Source of the DNA: JANPPS01 sp965246925 | Lineage (GTDB): Bacteria; Pseudomonadota; Alphaproteobacteria; Acetobacterales; Acetobacteraceae | Direction of reading: 5' to 3' | Assembly (NCBI GenBank): GCA_965246925.1 | Contig: OZ251994.1 | Location: 1,364,001 to 1,428,000, forward strand | DNA length: 64,000 nucleotides | Part shown: in pieces, positions 38,273 to 47,192 of the stretch | How the letters are laid out: each line of letters begins with the position of its first letter | How positions within the stretch are numbered: position 1 is the first letter of the stretch | Position numbers and translations under genes: made by a program | Notes under the pieces: generated by a model | Seen by the model: only the letters and a program-made list of their open reading frames with translations | Told to the model about the DNA's origin: nothing | The model's database searches: none

Positions 38273-38285
38273 TCCCGGTTAATCA

Positions 38286-38660
38286 ATGTCCCCAGCTGCG
38301 AGAAACTGCTTATTACTAGTCGAGGACGATGAACTCGTCCGGATGACCGTCGCCCTCATGCTCGAAGATGACGGCTTCGGCGTGGTCGAAGCTGCCAATG
38401 CAGGTGAAGCACTTCGCCTGATCAAAGGCGGGTTGGTGGCCGCCGTCCTGGTCACGGATGTGGACCTCGGCGCCGGGCCAAGCGGGGTCGAACTGGCCGA
38501 TGACTTGCGCGCGCTGCAACCCGAGATCGGCATCGTCTTCATTACCGGACGCCCGGCCTCCATCGGTGCCCGGGTCGCTAAGCCGAATGAGGCCGTGCTG
38601 CCGAAGCCGTTCCAAGGCGCCGACCTGTCCCGCCTCGTCCGCTGCGTCACGGGCGGCTAG
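38286..38660 (+). CDS. Stand-alone response-regulator receiver protein
   Basis: A 124-residue single REC domain with no output domain. The acidic pair is in LLVEDDELVRM, the phospho-acceptor is Asp58 in VLVTDVDLG, the switch Thr is in VFITGRP and the lysine in AVLPKPFQGADL. Such CheY-like proteins act by protein contact or in phosphorelays. No kinase gene is adjacent, so its partner is unknown. Confidence 0.88.
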   Translation: MSPAARNCLLLVEDDELVRMTVALMLEDDGFGVVEAANAGEALRLIKGGLVAAVLVTDVDLGAGPSGVELADDLRALQPEIGIVFITGRPASIGARVAKPNEAVLPKPFQGADLSRLVRCVTGG

Positions 38661-38714
38661 GAACCCGGCCTCCAACCTCGCGTTCCCCGGCTAATGCTGG
38701 AGAGGATGGCCACG

Positions 38715-39104
38715 ATGCGTACGGTATTGCTCGTTCTGACGGTTCTCGGTGGGCCCGCTTACGCTGCCACTGACTATATCGCCCCCGGCACCCCCTCGAC
38801 CATTGGCCGTAGCGGGTCCGTCCTCGGTTCGGCGCCCGGTGCGCCCGTTCCAGCCCCGCGCGGCTCCATGAGCACCTTCGGCTTGCCGGAAGCGAGCCCT
38901 AAACCATCCGCCTCCCCCGCCCCCTCGCGCGGCGCCAATAGCTTCAGCCTGAACGAGGCCAAGCAGCGGATCGAGGCTGGCGGCTTCAAGGACGTAAGCG
39001 GACTAGCCAAGGACAACAACGGCGTGTGGCGCGGTAGAGCCATCAAGGCCGGCCAGCCTATCACCGTTTACTGCGATTTCCAGGGAAATGTTGGAACGTT
39101 ATAG
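38715..39104 (+). CDS. Exported protein with a C-terminal PepSY-like segment
   Basis: A 129-residue protein with a signal peptide (MRTVLLVLTVLGGPAYAAT), a low-complexity Pro/Ser/Ala/Gly middle and a C-terminal stretch of about 45 residues (AKQRIEAGGFKDVSGLAKD, then VWRGRAIKAGQPITVYCDF) that resembles a single PepSY-type unit. GGAGAGG lies upstream; the ATG at 38715 best fits the signal peptide, while ATGs at 38694 and 38706 are possible. Probably periplasmic; function unknown. Confidence 0.65.
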   Translation: MRTVLLVLTVLGGPAYAATDYIAPGTPSTIGRSGSVLGSAPGAPVPAPRGSMSTFGLPEASPKPSASPAPSRGANSFSLNEAKQRIEAGGFKDVSGLAKDNNGVWRGRAIKAGQPITVYCDFQGNVGTL

Positions 39105-39134
39105 CAGCCGCCCAAGCAGGAACCTGGGCGGGTG

Positions 39135-39836
39135 TTAGCCGGCAAGCTTCTCGCATTCTCCCGAAAGGCGGCCAGGCTCTGGTAATATCAGCGCTCCCCG
39201 GGTGCGCCTGAGCAAGCCGGCGCGGGCCAGCAGCGATAATTCACGTGAAACGGTCTCCCGCCGGGCACCGATCAAGCTGGCCAGCACCTCATGGGTTGGC
39301 GGCGGGCTCACGGCCCGCGTGCCATCTGGACGTGGCCGGCTCAGCCGCAGCAGTTCCGCGGCGATCCGGGCGCGGGTCGGAAGCGAAGTGTGCTCCAGCA
39401 GCCGCCGGTTCTGCAGCCGGACCCGCTCGCTCAGCATCCGCAAGAGCCGCAACATGACCGGCGGGGAACTCAGCATCAGATCGCGGAATACCCCGCCGGG
39501 CAGAGCGAAAAGCGTGCTGTTGACCAACGCCTCGGCCCGCGCGGACCGCGGCGCGCCATCCAGCGCCGCCATCTCCCCCATCAACTCACCGGCCTGCAGA
39601 TCGCCCAGTATCTGTGTGCGTTCCCCATCCACCGTCCGGACCATGACGCGGAGCTGACCGTGGATCAGGAAGAACACCTCGGTGGAGCGGTCCTCGAAAT
39701 CGACGACCATCTGTCCACCTTGCACCTGAACCAAGCGGGCATGCCGGGCCCAAGGCATCAGCGCGGAGGGCGCGATGCCAGCCAGGAAAGGATGAGCCGC
39801 CAACAAGCCGGCATCGGATTTTGTAAACCCATTCAT
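39135..39836 (-). CDS. Crp/Fnr-family transcription regulator
   Basis: A 233-residue regulator with a cyclic-nucleotide-binding-type beta-roll (about 20-130, including FFLIHGQLRVMVRTVDG and LMGEMAALDGAPRSARAEA), a dimer helix and a C-terminal winged helix (HEVLASLIGARRETVSREL). There is no cluster of N-terminal cysteines, so it is not a classic oxygen-sensing FNR. The PRSARAEA line resembles the cyclic-nucleotide pocket of CRP (PRSATVRA in part), but ligand use is uncertain. A CRP-like site lies 70 bp upstream of its start. Confidence 0.88.
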   Translation of the reverse strand: MNGFTKSDAGLLAAHPFLAGIAPSALMPWARHARLVQVQGGQMVVDFEDRSTEVFFLIHGQLRVMVRTVDGERTQILGDLQAGELMGEMAALDGAPRSARAEALVNSTLFALPGGVFRDLMLSSPPVMLRLLRMLSERVRLQNRRLLEHTSLPTRARIAAELLRLSRPRPDGTRAVSPPPTHEVLASLIGARRETVSRELSLLARAGLLRRTRGALILPEPGRLSGECEKLAG

Positions 39837-39905
39837 AACGGTGCGCTAGCAGAACGAAGACCGGCCCGATACTAAATTCTAGGACAGGTCGTTACGAAAC
39901 TGCAC

Positions 39906-39921
39906 TGTGATCACCATCACT
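39906..39921. promoter_or_regulatory. CRP-like operator TGTGA-N6-TCACT
   Basis: TGTGATCACCATCACT matches the TGTGA-N6-TCACA consensus at 9 of 10 positions. It lies between the divergent Crp/Fnr gene (start 39836) and the small exported protein gene (start 40006), so it could serve autoregulation and control of the neighbour. Confidence 0.4.
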
Positions 39922-40005
39922 GCGGCAACCCGGGCTCACGCGTATCCAGCCTCCAGGGCCCGCACCGGACTTCCGTCCATGCCGGTCTCAAATGGGAGAT
40001 GGATC

Positions 40006-40371
40006 ATGAACAACACTTTCAGCCTGGCCTTGGCCCTGACCCTCCTCGCAACACCGGTCATGGCCGGGGAAGGCAGTGGCGACCCGTTCACCTTTCGCGC
40101 CGCACCTCAGCTCAGTGCTGGCGCGTCTGTCACGGCGGACACGTCGTCCGACGCGTTCCCTTCGCTGACCGGCAACACGGTCGGGCCGTCGGCGCTGGCT
40201 AGCCTCACGCCCGGCACCGGCTCCGAAACACCAGTGCAAACGGCGGCCTCGCTGCCGCCGCGCGCTGGTGAGGGAACGGTCGCCTTCGTCCAAGCCGCCC
40301 GCGTCAACCGCGCCCTTGCCAGCCGCGCCGCGCGGGTGCGCGTGACGGATACGATGCAGGCTATGCGCTGA
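40006..40371 (+). CDS. Small exported protein of unknown function
   Basis: A 121-residue protein with a clear signal peptide (MNNTFSLALALTLLATPVMA) and a good SD (GGGAG, 7-8 nt before the ATG). The mature part is rich in Ala, Ser, Thr and Pro with no cysteine and no recognised domain; the C-terminal third (FVQAARVNRALASRAARVRV) is basic and probably helical. It faces the Crp/Fnr gene across a candidate operator. Probably periplasmic. Confidence 0.65.
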   Translation: MNNTFSLALALTLLATPVMAGEGSGDPFTFRAAPQLSAGASVTADTSSDAFPSLTGNTVGPSALASLTPGTGSETPVQTAASLPPRAGEGTVAFVQAARVNRALASRAARVRVTDTMQAMR

Positions 40372-40453
40372 CCGGATTGTCCTTTGCGTGGCCGCTACGG
40401 ACAAGCGGCCACGCAATCGACGCATCGCCACATTGACCGTTTGAAGAGTCTGG

Positions 40454-41728
<1,275 letters not shown>

Positions 41729-42121
41729 GAGGTCGCCTCGATACTGTAGTGTGGTGGGGTCCAGGGTCGCGCTGAAAGCGGCGCCGGCCGATGGTCCTTT
41801 GAGGGGAGTGGAACCGGGCCGAATGGCCGCGCGCTCCGAAGGGTGGCCCGGCCAAGACCGTTCCGGCACGACAACTGGCACTTACGAACGGGTTGGTCAA
41901 GCCCCCACCATCCGCCATCGCAAGTCCATGACCAAGGTCCGCACCCGGCGTGCCGTCCTTCGGCAAGCTCGGCACCAACGGGCGATGGGCCGCACAGCCG
42001 CGCGGCGCACCGTGCTCATACCCAGTTCTCATCCCGTCAGTCCTGAGCCCATCAAAGGGCGGCGCCCAGCAGCACGTCCTCGAATGAACTCAGGATTACC
42101 GCGCAAACCGCCCATGGCCGT
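41729..42121. other. Gene-free rho-hemJ interval
   Basis: No credible gene is seen in these 393 bp: open frames on both strands have the low-information, Arg/Pro/Ala-rich look of GC-rich noncoding DNA. It should contain the rho promoter and leader; rho leaders are often self-attenuated, but no specific element is visible. The hemJ-proximal part holds the inverted repeat annotated at 42041-42095. Confidence 0.6.
42041..42095. repeat. Imperfect palindromic extragenic element
   Basis: Ends TCCTGAG (42041-42047) and CTCAGGA (42089-42095) are perfect inverted repeats, and the interior contains AAAGGGCGGCGCCC. The layout is like the CTCAGGAT-ended palindromes dispersed in many alphaproteobacterial genomes. 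It lies just beyond the 3' end of hemJ and could also act as a terminator for it. Confidence 0.35.
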
Positions 42122-42571
42122 CTAGAACGGCTTCACGATCACCATGATGACCGCAACCAGCATCAGGACTGTCGGCACCTCATTGGCGACCCGATAATAC
42201 TTGTGGCTCTTCTGGTTACGGTCCTCCAGGAACTGCCGCCGCCACTTGCCCATCGCACCCTGGAACCCGGTCATCAGAAGGACGGCCGTGAACTTCACAT
42301 ACCACCAATTGAACGTGGACCAATCCACGACGCCCGGCGTCAAAACCAGCAAAGCGCCAAACAGCCAGGTGCTGACCATGGCCGGTAGCATGATCTGCTT
42401 CAGCAACCGGCGCTCCATCACCTTGAACCGCTCGCTCTCCATCGACCCACGCGGCAAAGCGCAGTGATAGACAAAGAGCCGCGGCAGATAAAAAATGCCG
42501 GCCATCCAGGCAATGACGGAAATGACATGGAACGCCTTTACCCACGGATACACGCTCAGCAGCGGCGTCAT
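42122..42571 (-). CDS. hemJ: HemJ-type protoporphyrinogen IX oxidase
   Basis: Membrane enzyme that oxidises protoporphyrinogen IX in bacteria lacking HemG/HemY. The 149-residue protein has four hydrophobic helices and the family lines VKAFHVISVIAWMAGIFYL, LPRLFVYH and WWYVKFTAVLLM, with the conserved histidine and lysine-rich loop. It overlaps the HAD phosphatase stop by 4 bp and shares the cluster with hemH and hemE, which supports the assignment. Confidence 0.92.
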   Translation of the reverse strand: MTPLLSVYPWVKAFHVISVIAWMAGIFYLPRLFVYHCALPRGSMESERFKVMERRLLKQIMLPAMVSTWLFGALLVLTPGVVDWSTFNWWYVKFTAVLLMTGFQGAMGKWRRQFLEDRNQKSHKYYRVANEVPTVLMLVAVIMVIVKPF

Positions 42572-43242
42572 GCTGCCCGGCGCCGCGCCAGCCGGACCTG
42601 CTCGATCACCTCATCCATGGACCGTATCGGCCGCGCACCTAGCGCTTCAAGCACAGCGCCATCGCCCATCACGTCCAACCCCAACACCTGCATGCCCGCG
42701 GCGATCGCAGCCCGGGTGCCGGGCACGCTATCCTCCACCACCAGGCACAACGCCGGCGCGACCCCCTCCGCGGCGGCGGCGGCCAAGAACACATCCGGCG
42801 CCGGCTTGCCCGCCTTCACGTCCCGCGCGCTATGCAGCCGCCCGGCCACCAGCGCCGACAGGCCAGTGCGGGCGAACTTTGCCGCCATCTCCTCGTGGGA
42901 CGAGTTGGACGCCACGCGGTAGGGCAGCCCCAATGCCGCCACCGCCTCGATCGCTTCCCGGGCGCCAGGCATCAGCACGCTCTCATTCGATAGCCGCTCG
43001 ACCAGCTTGCCCCGCAGCGTCTCGATCCAGCCCGGCGGCACCGGCTGGCCCAGATGCGCCTCGATCACCGGGGGCATGTCGGACAAGCGGTAGCCCATGA
43101 ATAGGGCCATGCTCTCATGCCCGGTCATGGGCCAGCCCAGGGCGGTGATCTCCTCCGCACACACCTGGTTGGCCAGGGCCTCGCTGTCGATCAGCACGCC
43201 GTCACAGTCGAAGATCACCATCTCGACCGGCGGAAGCGTCAC
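42568..43242 (-). CDS. HAD-superfamily phosphatase (beta-phosphoglucomutase-like)
   Basis: A 224-residue HAD hydrolase: nucleophile motif FDCDGVLIDSE, a helical cap with MALFMGYRLSDMPPVIE, motif II VASNSSHEEM, the lysine in KAGKPAPDVFL and motif IV VVEDSVPGTRAAIAAGM. The GTG at 43242 forms a GTGA overlap with the hemH stop. Substrate unknown; family members act on small sugar or nucleotide phosphates. Its place inside a haem synthesis cluster may be only operon sharing. Confidence 0.83.
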   Translation of the reverse strand: MTLPPVEMVIFDCDGVLIDSEALANQVCAEEITALGWPMTGHESMALFMGYRLSDMPPVIEAHLGQPVPPGWIETLRGKLVERLSNESVLMPGAREAIEAVAALGLPYRVASNSSHEEMAAKFARTGLSALVAGRLHSARDVKAGKPAPDVFLAAAAAEGVAPALCLVVEDSVPGTRAAIAAGMQVLGLDVMGDGAVLEALGARPIRSMDEVIEQVRLARRRAA

Positions 43243-44345
43243 GATACCAGGTCCCGCACCGCCGCCGGGGTCATGACGGTTGCCGGACCCGGCGCCCCCG
43301 CCCGGGCATGAGGGCAATCCGCATGCGGCTTGGGACAAGTACGGCCACCGACGAAGCTGCACAGGCCCGGCCCCCGCCCCAGCGTCGCCCGCACCAGCTC
43401 AGCCAGTGCCTCGATGAAGCCGGGATCGCTGTTCTGGGCCGGGGCACGGAAATAGCCTGGCACCCCCTCATGCTCGGCCAGCTCGCGATATTCTACGTCC
43501 AGCTCCACAAGCGTCTCCGAATGCTCGGACACGAACGCGATCGGCACGACCAGGATGGCGGTCTTGTCATGCGCCGCCCGCTCGATCTCATGCTCCGTGC
43601 TAGGATCGATCCATTTCTGCGGCGTCGCGCGGGATTGGTAGCAGGTCGTGTGATCCAGGTCCGGCACATCCATCAGCCGCGCCACCATCGCCACCGTCCG
43701 CTCGACCTGGAATTGGTACGGATCCCCCGACTTGATGATGCTCTCCGGCAGTCCGTGCGCCGAGAATAGCACGCGCAGGCCCGTCCCGGCCGGCAGCGCC
43801 GCCCGCGCCTCGTCATACGCGTGCCGGACCGCCTTGGCCGTGGCACGGCAGTAGCCGGGGTCCGAATGGTAGCAGCATAGGGTAGAAGTTGGTTTCACCA
43901 GCCCCGCCTGCGCCGCCGCCTCCCGCCACGCGGTCAGGCTGCTACCGGTCGTGGTCGTGCTGTATTGTGGATACAGCGGGATCAGCACCACCTCATCCGG
44001 ATCCCACGCCTTCACGTCCCGTGCCGCGGCGATGCTGAACGGATGCCAGTAGCGCATCGCCACAAAACAGCGCGCGTCCATGTCCGGCAATGCCGCCTCG
44101 AGTGACCGCGCCTGCTCCTCCGTCAGCTCCAGCAGTGGCGACTTGCCGCCCAGAATGGCGTAGTTGGCGGACGCCGCCTTGGTCCGGGCCAGCGCAATGA
44201 TCCGCGCCAGCCACGGACGCACGAAGAACGGCACCCGCAATATCGCCGGGTCTTTGAACAGATTGACTAGGAACGGACGAACCGAGGAGGGTTGGTCGGG
44301 CCCGCCCAGATTGAACAGTACGATAGCGATCTTACGGTGCGGCAT
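43239..44345 (-). CDS. hemH: Ferrochelatase
   Basis: Inserts Fe2+ into protoporphyrin IX. The product has the N-terminal VLFNLGGPDQPSSVRPFL, PQYSTTTTGSSL, the catalytic histidine line LFSAHGLPESIIKSGDPY and the glutamate in FVSEHSETLVELDVEY. After the usual end there is a tail of about 40 residues with three close cysteines (LCSFVGGRTC, then HADCPHA). Ferrochelatases with a C-terminal [2Fe-2S] cluster are known in some bacteria, including Caulobacter. The ATG at 44345 gives 368 residues; a TTG at 44354 is possible. Confidence 0.95.
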   Translation of the reverse strand: MPHRKIAIVLFNLGGPDQPSSVRPFLVNLFKDPAILRVPFFVRPWLARIIALARTKAASANYAILGGKSPLLELTEEQARSLEAALPDMDARCFVAMRYWHPFSIAAARDVKAWDPDEVVLIPLYPQYSTTTTGSSLTAWREAAAQAGLVKPTSTLCCYHSDPGYCRATAKAVRHAYDEARAALPAGTGLRVLFSAHGLPESIIKSGDPYQFQVERTVAMVARLMDVPDLDHTTCYQSRATPQKWIDPSTEHEIERAAHDKTAILVVPIAFVSEHSETLVELDVEYRELAEHEGVPGYFRAPAQNSDPGFIEALAELVRATLGRGPGLCSFVGGRTCPKPHADCPHARAGAPGPATVMTPAAVRDLVS

Positions 44346-44376
44346 AGGCTTCAACTTGGCCGAAAAGCTGGGACCG

Positions 44377-45402
44377 TCAAGCCGCGCGCAGCATCTTCAC
44401 CAACGCCTCGACGTGTTCCGGTGGGGTCTGCGGGACGATGCCGTGGCCCAGATTGAAGATGTGGGGGCGGCCGCGCACCCCGGCCAGGACGCGCGCCACC
44501 TCGGTGCCGAGCGCTTCACCGCCAGCAACCAGGGCGAGCGGATCCAGATTGCCCTGCGTCGCGATCCGGCCCGGCACCAGCCCGGTGGCCAGACCCAGCT
44601 CCGCCCCGGTATCCAGCGCCACGCCATCCACCCCGGTCTCCGCCGCATACCGCCCGACCAGCACGCCCGCCAGGCGGGGAAAGCCGATGACCGGCAGGCC
44701 GGGGTGCCGGGCCCGGAGCGCATCCACGATCCGCTTTGTGGGCGCAATCACATACCGCTCGAACAAAGACGGGGACAGCACGCCGGCCCAGCTATCGAAC
44801 AGCATCACCACCTCCGCCCCCGCATCGACCTGGGCGGACAGATACTCGACGGACGCCAGGGCCAGCGTATCGATCAGCCCGCCGAATAGCACCGGGTCAC
44901 GGTGCGCCATGCCGCGAACCAGGGCAAAGTCCTTGGATCCGCCGCCCTCGACCATGTAGCACGCCACAGTGAACGGGCTGCCGGCGAAGCCGATGAGCGT
45001 CGTCTCCGGCGGCAGGCCCGCCTTGGTGCGGCGGACGGTCTCGAGAATGGGCGTAATCGCGCCCGCCACCCGGGACGGATCCAGCGCCGCCACGTCTTGC
45101 ACAGATGTAAGGCGCGGCAGCACCGGCCCCTCGCCCTCTTTGAACGCCAAGCCATACCCCAGCGCCCAGGGCAGCATCAGGATGTCGCTGAACAAGATAG
45201 CCGCGTCGAAGCCGTAGCGGCGGATGGGCTGTAGCGTCACCTCGGCCGCCAGCTCCGGCATGGTGCACAGGCTAATGAAATCGCCGGCACGCGCGCGGAC
45301 CGCCCGGTACTCCGGCAGGTAGCGCCCGGCTTGACGCATCAGCCACATCGGCGGGGGCCATACCGCCTCACCCGCCAACACACGCAGCACGGCCTTCGTC
45401 AT
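44377..45402 (-). CDS. hemE: Uroporphyrinogen III decarboxylase
   Basis: Makes coproporphyrinogen III. The 341-residue product has the N-terminal WPPPMWLMRQAGRYLPEYR signature, FSDILMLPWALGY with the catalytic Asp and GFAGSPFTVACYMVEG, plus the late FNLGHGIVPQTPPEHV. Its AAGGG SD lies in the AT-rich part of the proposed origin. In Caulobacter and other alphaproteobacteria hemE borders oriC. Confidence 0.96.
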   Translation of the reverse strand: MTKAVLRVLAGEAVWPPPMWLMRQAGRYLPEYRAVRARAGDFISLCTMPELAAEVTLQPIRRYGFDAAILFSDILMLPWALGYGLAFKEGEGPVLPRLTSVQDVAALDPSRVAGAITPILETVRRTKAGLPPETTLIGFAGSPFTVACYMVEGGGSKDFALVRGMAHRDPVLFGGLIDTLALASVEYLSAQVDAGAEVVMLFDSWAGVLSPSLFERYVIAPTKRIVDALRARHPGLPVIGFPRLAGVLVGRYAAETGVDGVALDTGAELGLATGLVPGRIATQGNLDPLALVAGGEALGTEVARVLAGVRGRPHIFNLGHGIVPQTPPEHVEALVKMLRAA

Positions 45403-45690
45403 CGAACACCCTTCTATAAAGAAAGCTTAAGAGAGTCTTAAGGGGAGGTAGAAGGACCCTGTGGACATTGTGGTACCCCGTAACTGCCGGGTTGCACGCG
45501 GGATGTCCACAGTGCCGGACCAGGGCTAAGCACTTGTCTGTCCGAACGATTTCGAGTTCATCCCCAGCCCAGCCATCCCAATCCCACTCACGATCCCGTG
45601 TATCACGGAGTCGCGAGATCATCCCCGCTCACCGCTGTTCCGGTTGCGACTTTGGCTGACAGGCCGGGTTATCCACGCTATCCCTGCAAT
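45403..45690. other. Probable chromosomal replication origin (oriC)
   Basis: The 288-bp gap between divergent hemE and ppsR is the position of oriC in Caulobacter and several other alphaproteobacteria. Visible signs: an AT-rich stretch (about 45413-45442, roughly 73% A+T in a GC-rich region), a near-consensus DnaA box TTATCCACG (45669-45677) and two-mismatch boxes TGTGGACAT (45460-45468) and ATGTCCACA (45503-45511). A TTAA-N7-TTAA motif and two GAGTC (GANTC) sites are also present. Genes on both sides run away from it. Function is inferred from position and motifs only. Confidence 0.6.
45427..45441. promoter_or_regulatory. CtrA-type TTAA-N7-TTAA motif with internal GANTC
   Basis: TTAA-GAGAGTC-TTAA matches the CtrA half-site spacing (TTAA-N7-TTAA); its spacer contains GAGTC (45433-45437), a CcrM-type GANTC site. 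It is also a 7-bp inverted repeat (CTTAAGA-GAG-TCTTAAG). It lies 25-39 bp upstream of the hemE start inside the proposed origin. Confidence 0.45.
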
Positions 45691-46545
45691 ATGGACGAGC
45701 GCATCAACCTCCACCTCGTATCCGACGCTACCGGCGAGACGCTCAACAGCATCGCCCGCGCCACCGTGTCGCAGTTCGAGCAGGTGCACATCACCTATCA
45801 CCGCTGGAGCCTGATCCGCACCCGCTTCCAGCTTCACCGCGTCCTAGAAGGGATCGAGGCCGAGCCCGGCCCGGTGCTGTCGACGGTCATCGACAAGGCG
45901 CTCAGCAGCGACCTCGAAACCACCTGCCTCCGCCTCGGTGTCGCCGTCGTGAACGTGCTGGACCCGGTGCTGGCCATGCTGCAGGAGCATATCGGCATCC
46001 AGGCCCAGGCCCGCCCGGGGCGGCAATACGTGCTCGACGCCGACTATTTCCGCCGTATCGACGCCATGCACTTCGTCCTCGCCCATGACGATGGCCAGGC
46101 GCAGGCCGGCATCGCCTCGGCCGACGTCGTGCTGGTGGGCGTGTCACGCAGCAGCAAGACACCGACCTCGTTCTACCTGGCCAACCGCGGTATCAAGGCC
46201 GCCAACGTCCCGCTAGTGCCCGGCACGCCGGACCCACCAGGGCTGGCCACGCCCGCCTGCCCCATCATCGGCCTCACGCTCGACCCAGCCGCCCTCATCG
46301 AGATCCGCCGCCACCGCCTCAAGCTCATCGCCGCCGGCACCGAGACCGGGCACGTCCGCGCCGATCAGGGCGATTACGTGGACGAGGAGACCGTCCGGGC
46401 CGAGCTGCTCTGGGCCCGCCGCCTCTGCACCCGCCGCGGCTGGCCCGTCATCGACGTGACCCGGCGCAGCATCGAGGAGACGGCGGCCACCGTCATCCAG
46501 CTCATGGACGCGTGGCACGACCGGCGGCGCAAGACGGCCGGTTGA
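45691..46545 (+). CDS. ppsR: PPDK/PEP synthase regulatory kinase-phosphorylase (DUF299)
   Basis: Bifunctional ADP-dependent kinase/phosphorylase that switches pyruvate phosphate dikinase or PEP synthase. The 284-residue protein begins NLHLVSDATGETLNSIARA and has the P-loop-like VLVGVSRSSKTPTSFYLA, then GLTLDPAAL and the late DVTRRSIEETAA. The ATG at 45691 fits the family N-terminus. It borders the proposed origin and is followed by maf after 10 bp. Confidence 0.94.
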   Translation: MDERINLHLVSDATGETLNSIARATVSQFEQVHITYHRWSLIRTRFQLHRVLEGIEAEPGPVLSTVIDKALSSDLETTCLRLGVAVVNVLDPVLAMLQEHIGIQAQARPGRQYVLDADYFRRIDAMHFVLAHDDGQAQAGIASADVVLVGVSRSSKTPTSFYLANRGIKAANVPLVPGTPDPPGLATPACPIIGLTLDPAALIEIRRHRLKLIAAGTETGHVRADQGDYVDEETVRAELLWARRLCTRRGWPVIDVTRRSIEETAATVIQLMDAWHDRRRKTAG

Positions 46546-46555
46546 AGCAGGGCGG

Positions 46556-47152
46556 ATGATTCTCGCCAGCCAGTCCACCTCCCGCGCCGCCCTGCTGCGC
46601 GCCGCCGGCGTCCCATTCACGGCGCAGCCCGCCTATATCGATGAGGCTGCCGTCAAACAAGAATGCTGGGCCGCCGGCATCACCGCCCCCGACACCGCCG
46701 TCCGCCTGGCCCAGTACAAAGCACGCCGCGTCACCCCGCCCATAAGCGAGCTGGTGCTGGCCGCCGACCAGCTATTGGTCTGCGATGGCGCCTGGTTCGA
46801 CAAGCCGCCCACCCTCAACGCGGCACGGGATCAGTTGCTAGCTCTCCGCGGACGCACGCATGAACTCGTCACCGCCACCGTGCTGTTCCGTGACGGGGCC
46901 GAAATCTGGCGCAACGTCACCACCCCCAGGCTCCACATGCGCCCATTCAGCAGCACTTTCCTGGACACCTACCTGGCCGAGGAGAACGACGTGCTGCTCA
47001 CCACCGTCGGCGCCTACCGGCTGGAAGGGCTCGGCATCCACCTGTTCGATCGCATCGAGGGCGAGCACAGCGCCATCCTCGGCCTACCGCTGCTCCCACT
47101 GCTCGGCTTCCTGCGGGAGGCCGGCGGCGCGTCCGGGGTGTTGCAGGCCTGA
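46556..47152 (+). CDS. maf: Maf-family nucleotide pyrophosphatase
   Basis: Hydrolyses dTTP/UTP or modified nucleotides. In 198 residues it shows ILASQSTSRAALLRAAG (the S-x-SPRR-like start, here SQSTSRAALL), VLAADQLLVCDG with the catalytic Asp and KPPTLNAARDQLLALRGRTHEL. Several positions differ from the strict Maf consensus (TSRAALL in place of SPRRREL), so specificity is uncertain. In the usual alphaproteobacterial order maf is followed by aroE-coaE-dnaQ; here scoAB follows. Confidence 0.88.
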   Translation: MILASQSTSRAALLRAAGVPFTAQPAYIDEAAVKQECWAAGITAPDTAVRLAQYKARRVTPPISELVLAADQLLVCDGAWFDKPPTLNAARDQLLALRGRTHELVTATVLFRDGAEIWRNVTTPRLHMRPFSSTFLDTYLAEENDVLLTTVGAYRLEGLGIHLFDRIEGEHSAILGLPLLPLLGFLREAGGASGVLQA

Positions 47153-47192
47153 ACGAATACGGCGAAAACAGCGTCAGCGGAGGGCGGGAACG

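Noticed and set aside
45368..45622. 84-codon minus-strand frame running into hemE
   Set aside because: It crosses the proposed origin, overlaps the hemE start in another frame and has no SD or family similarity.
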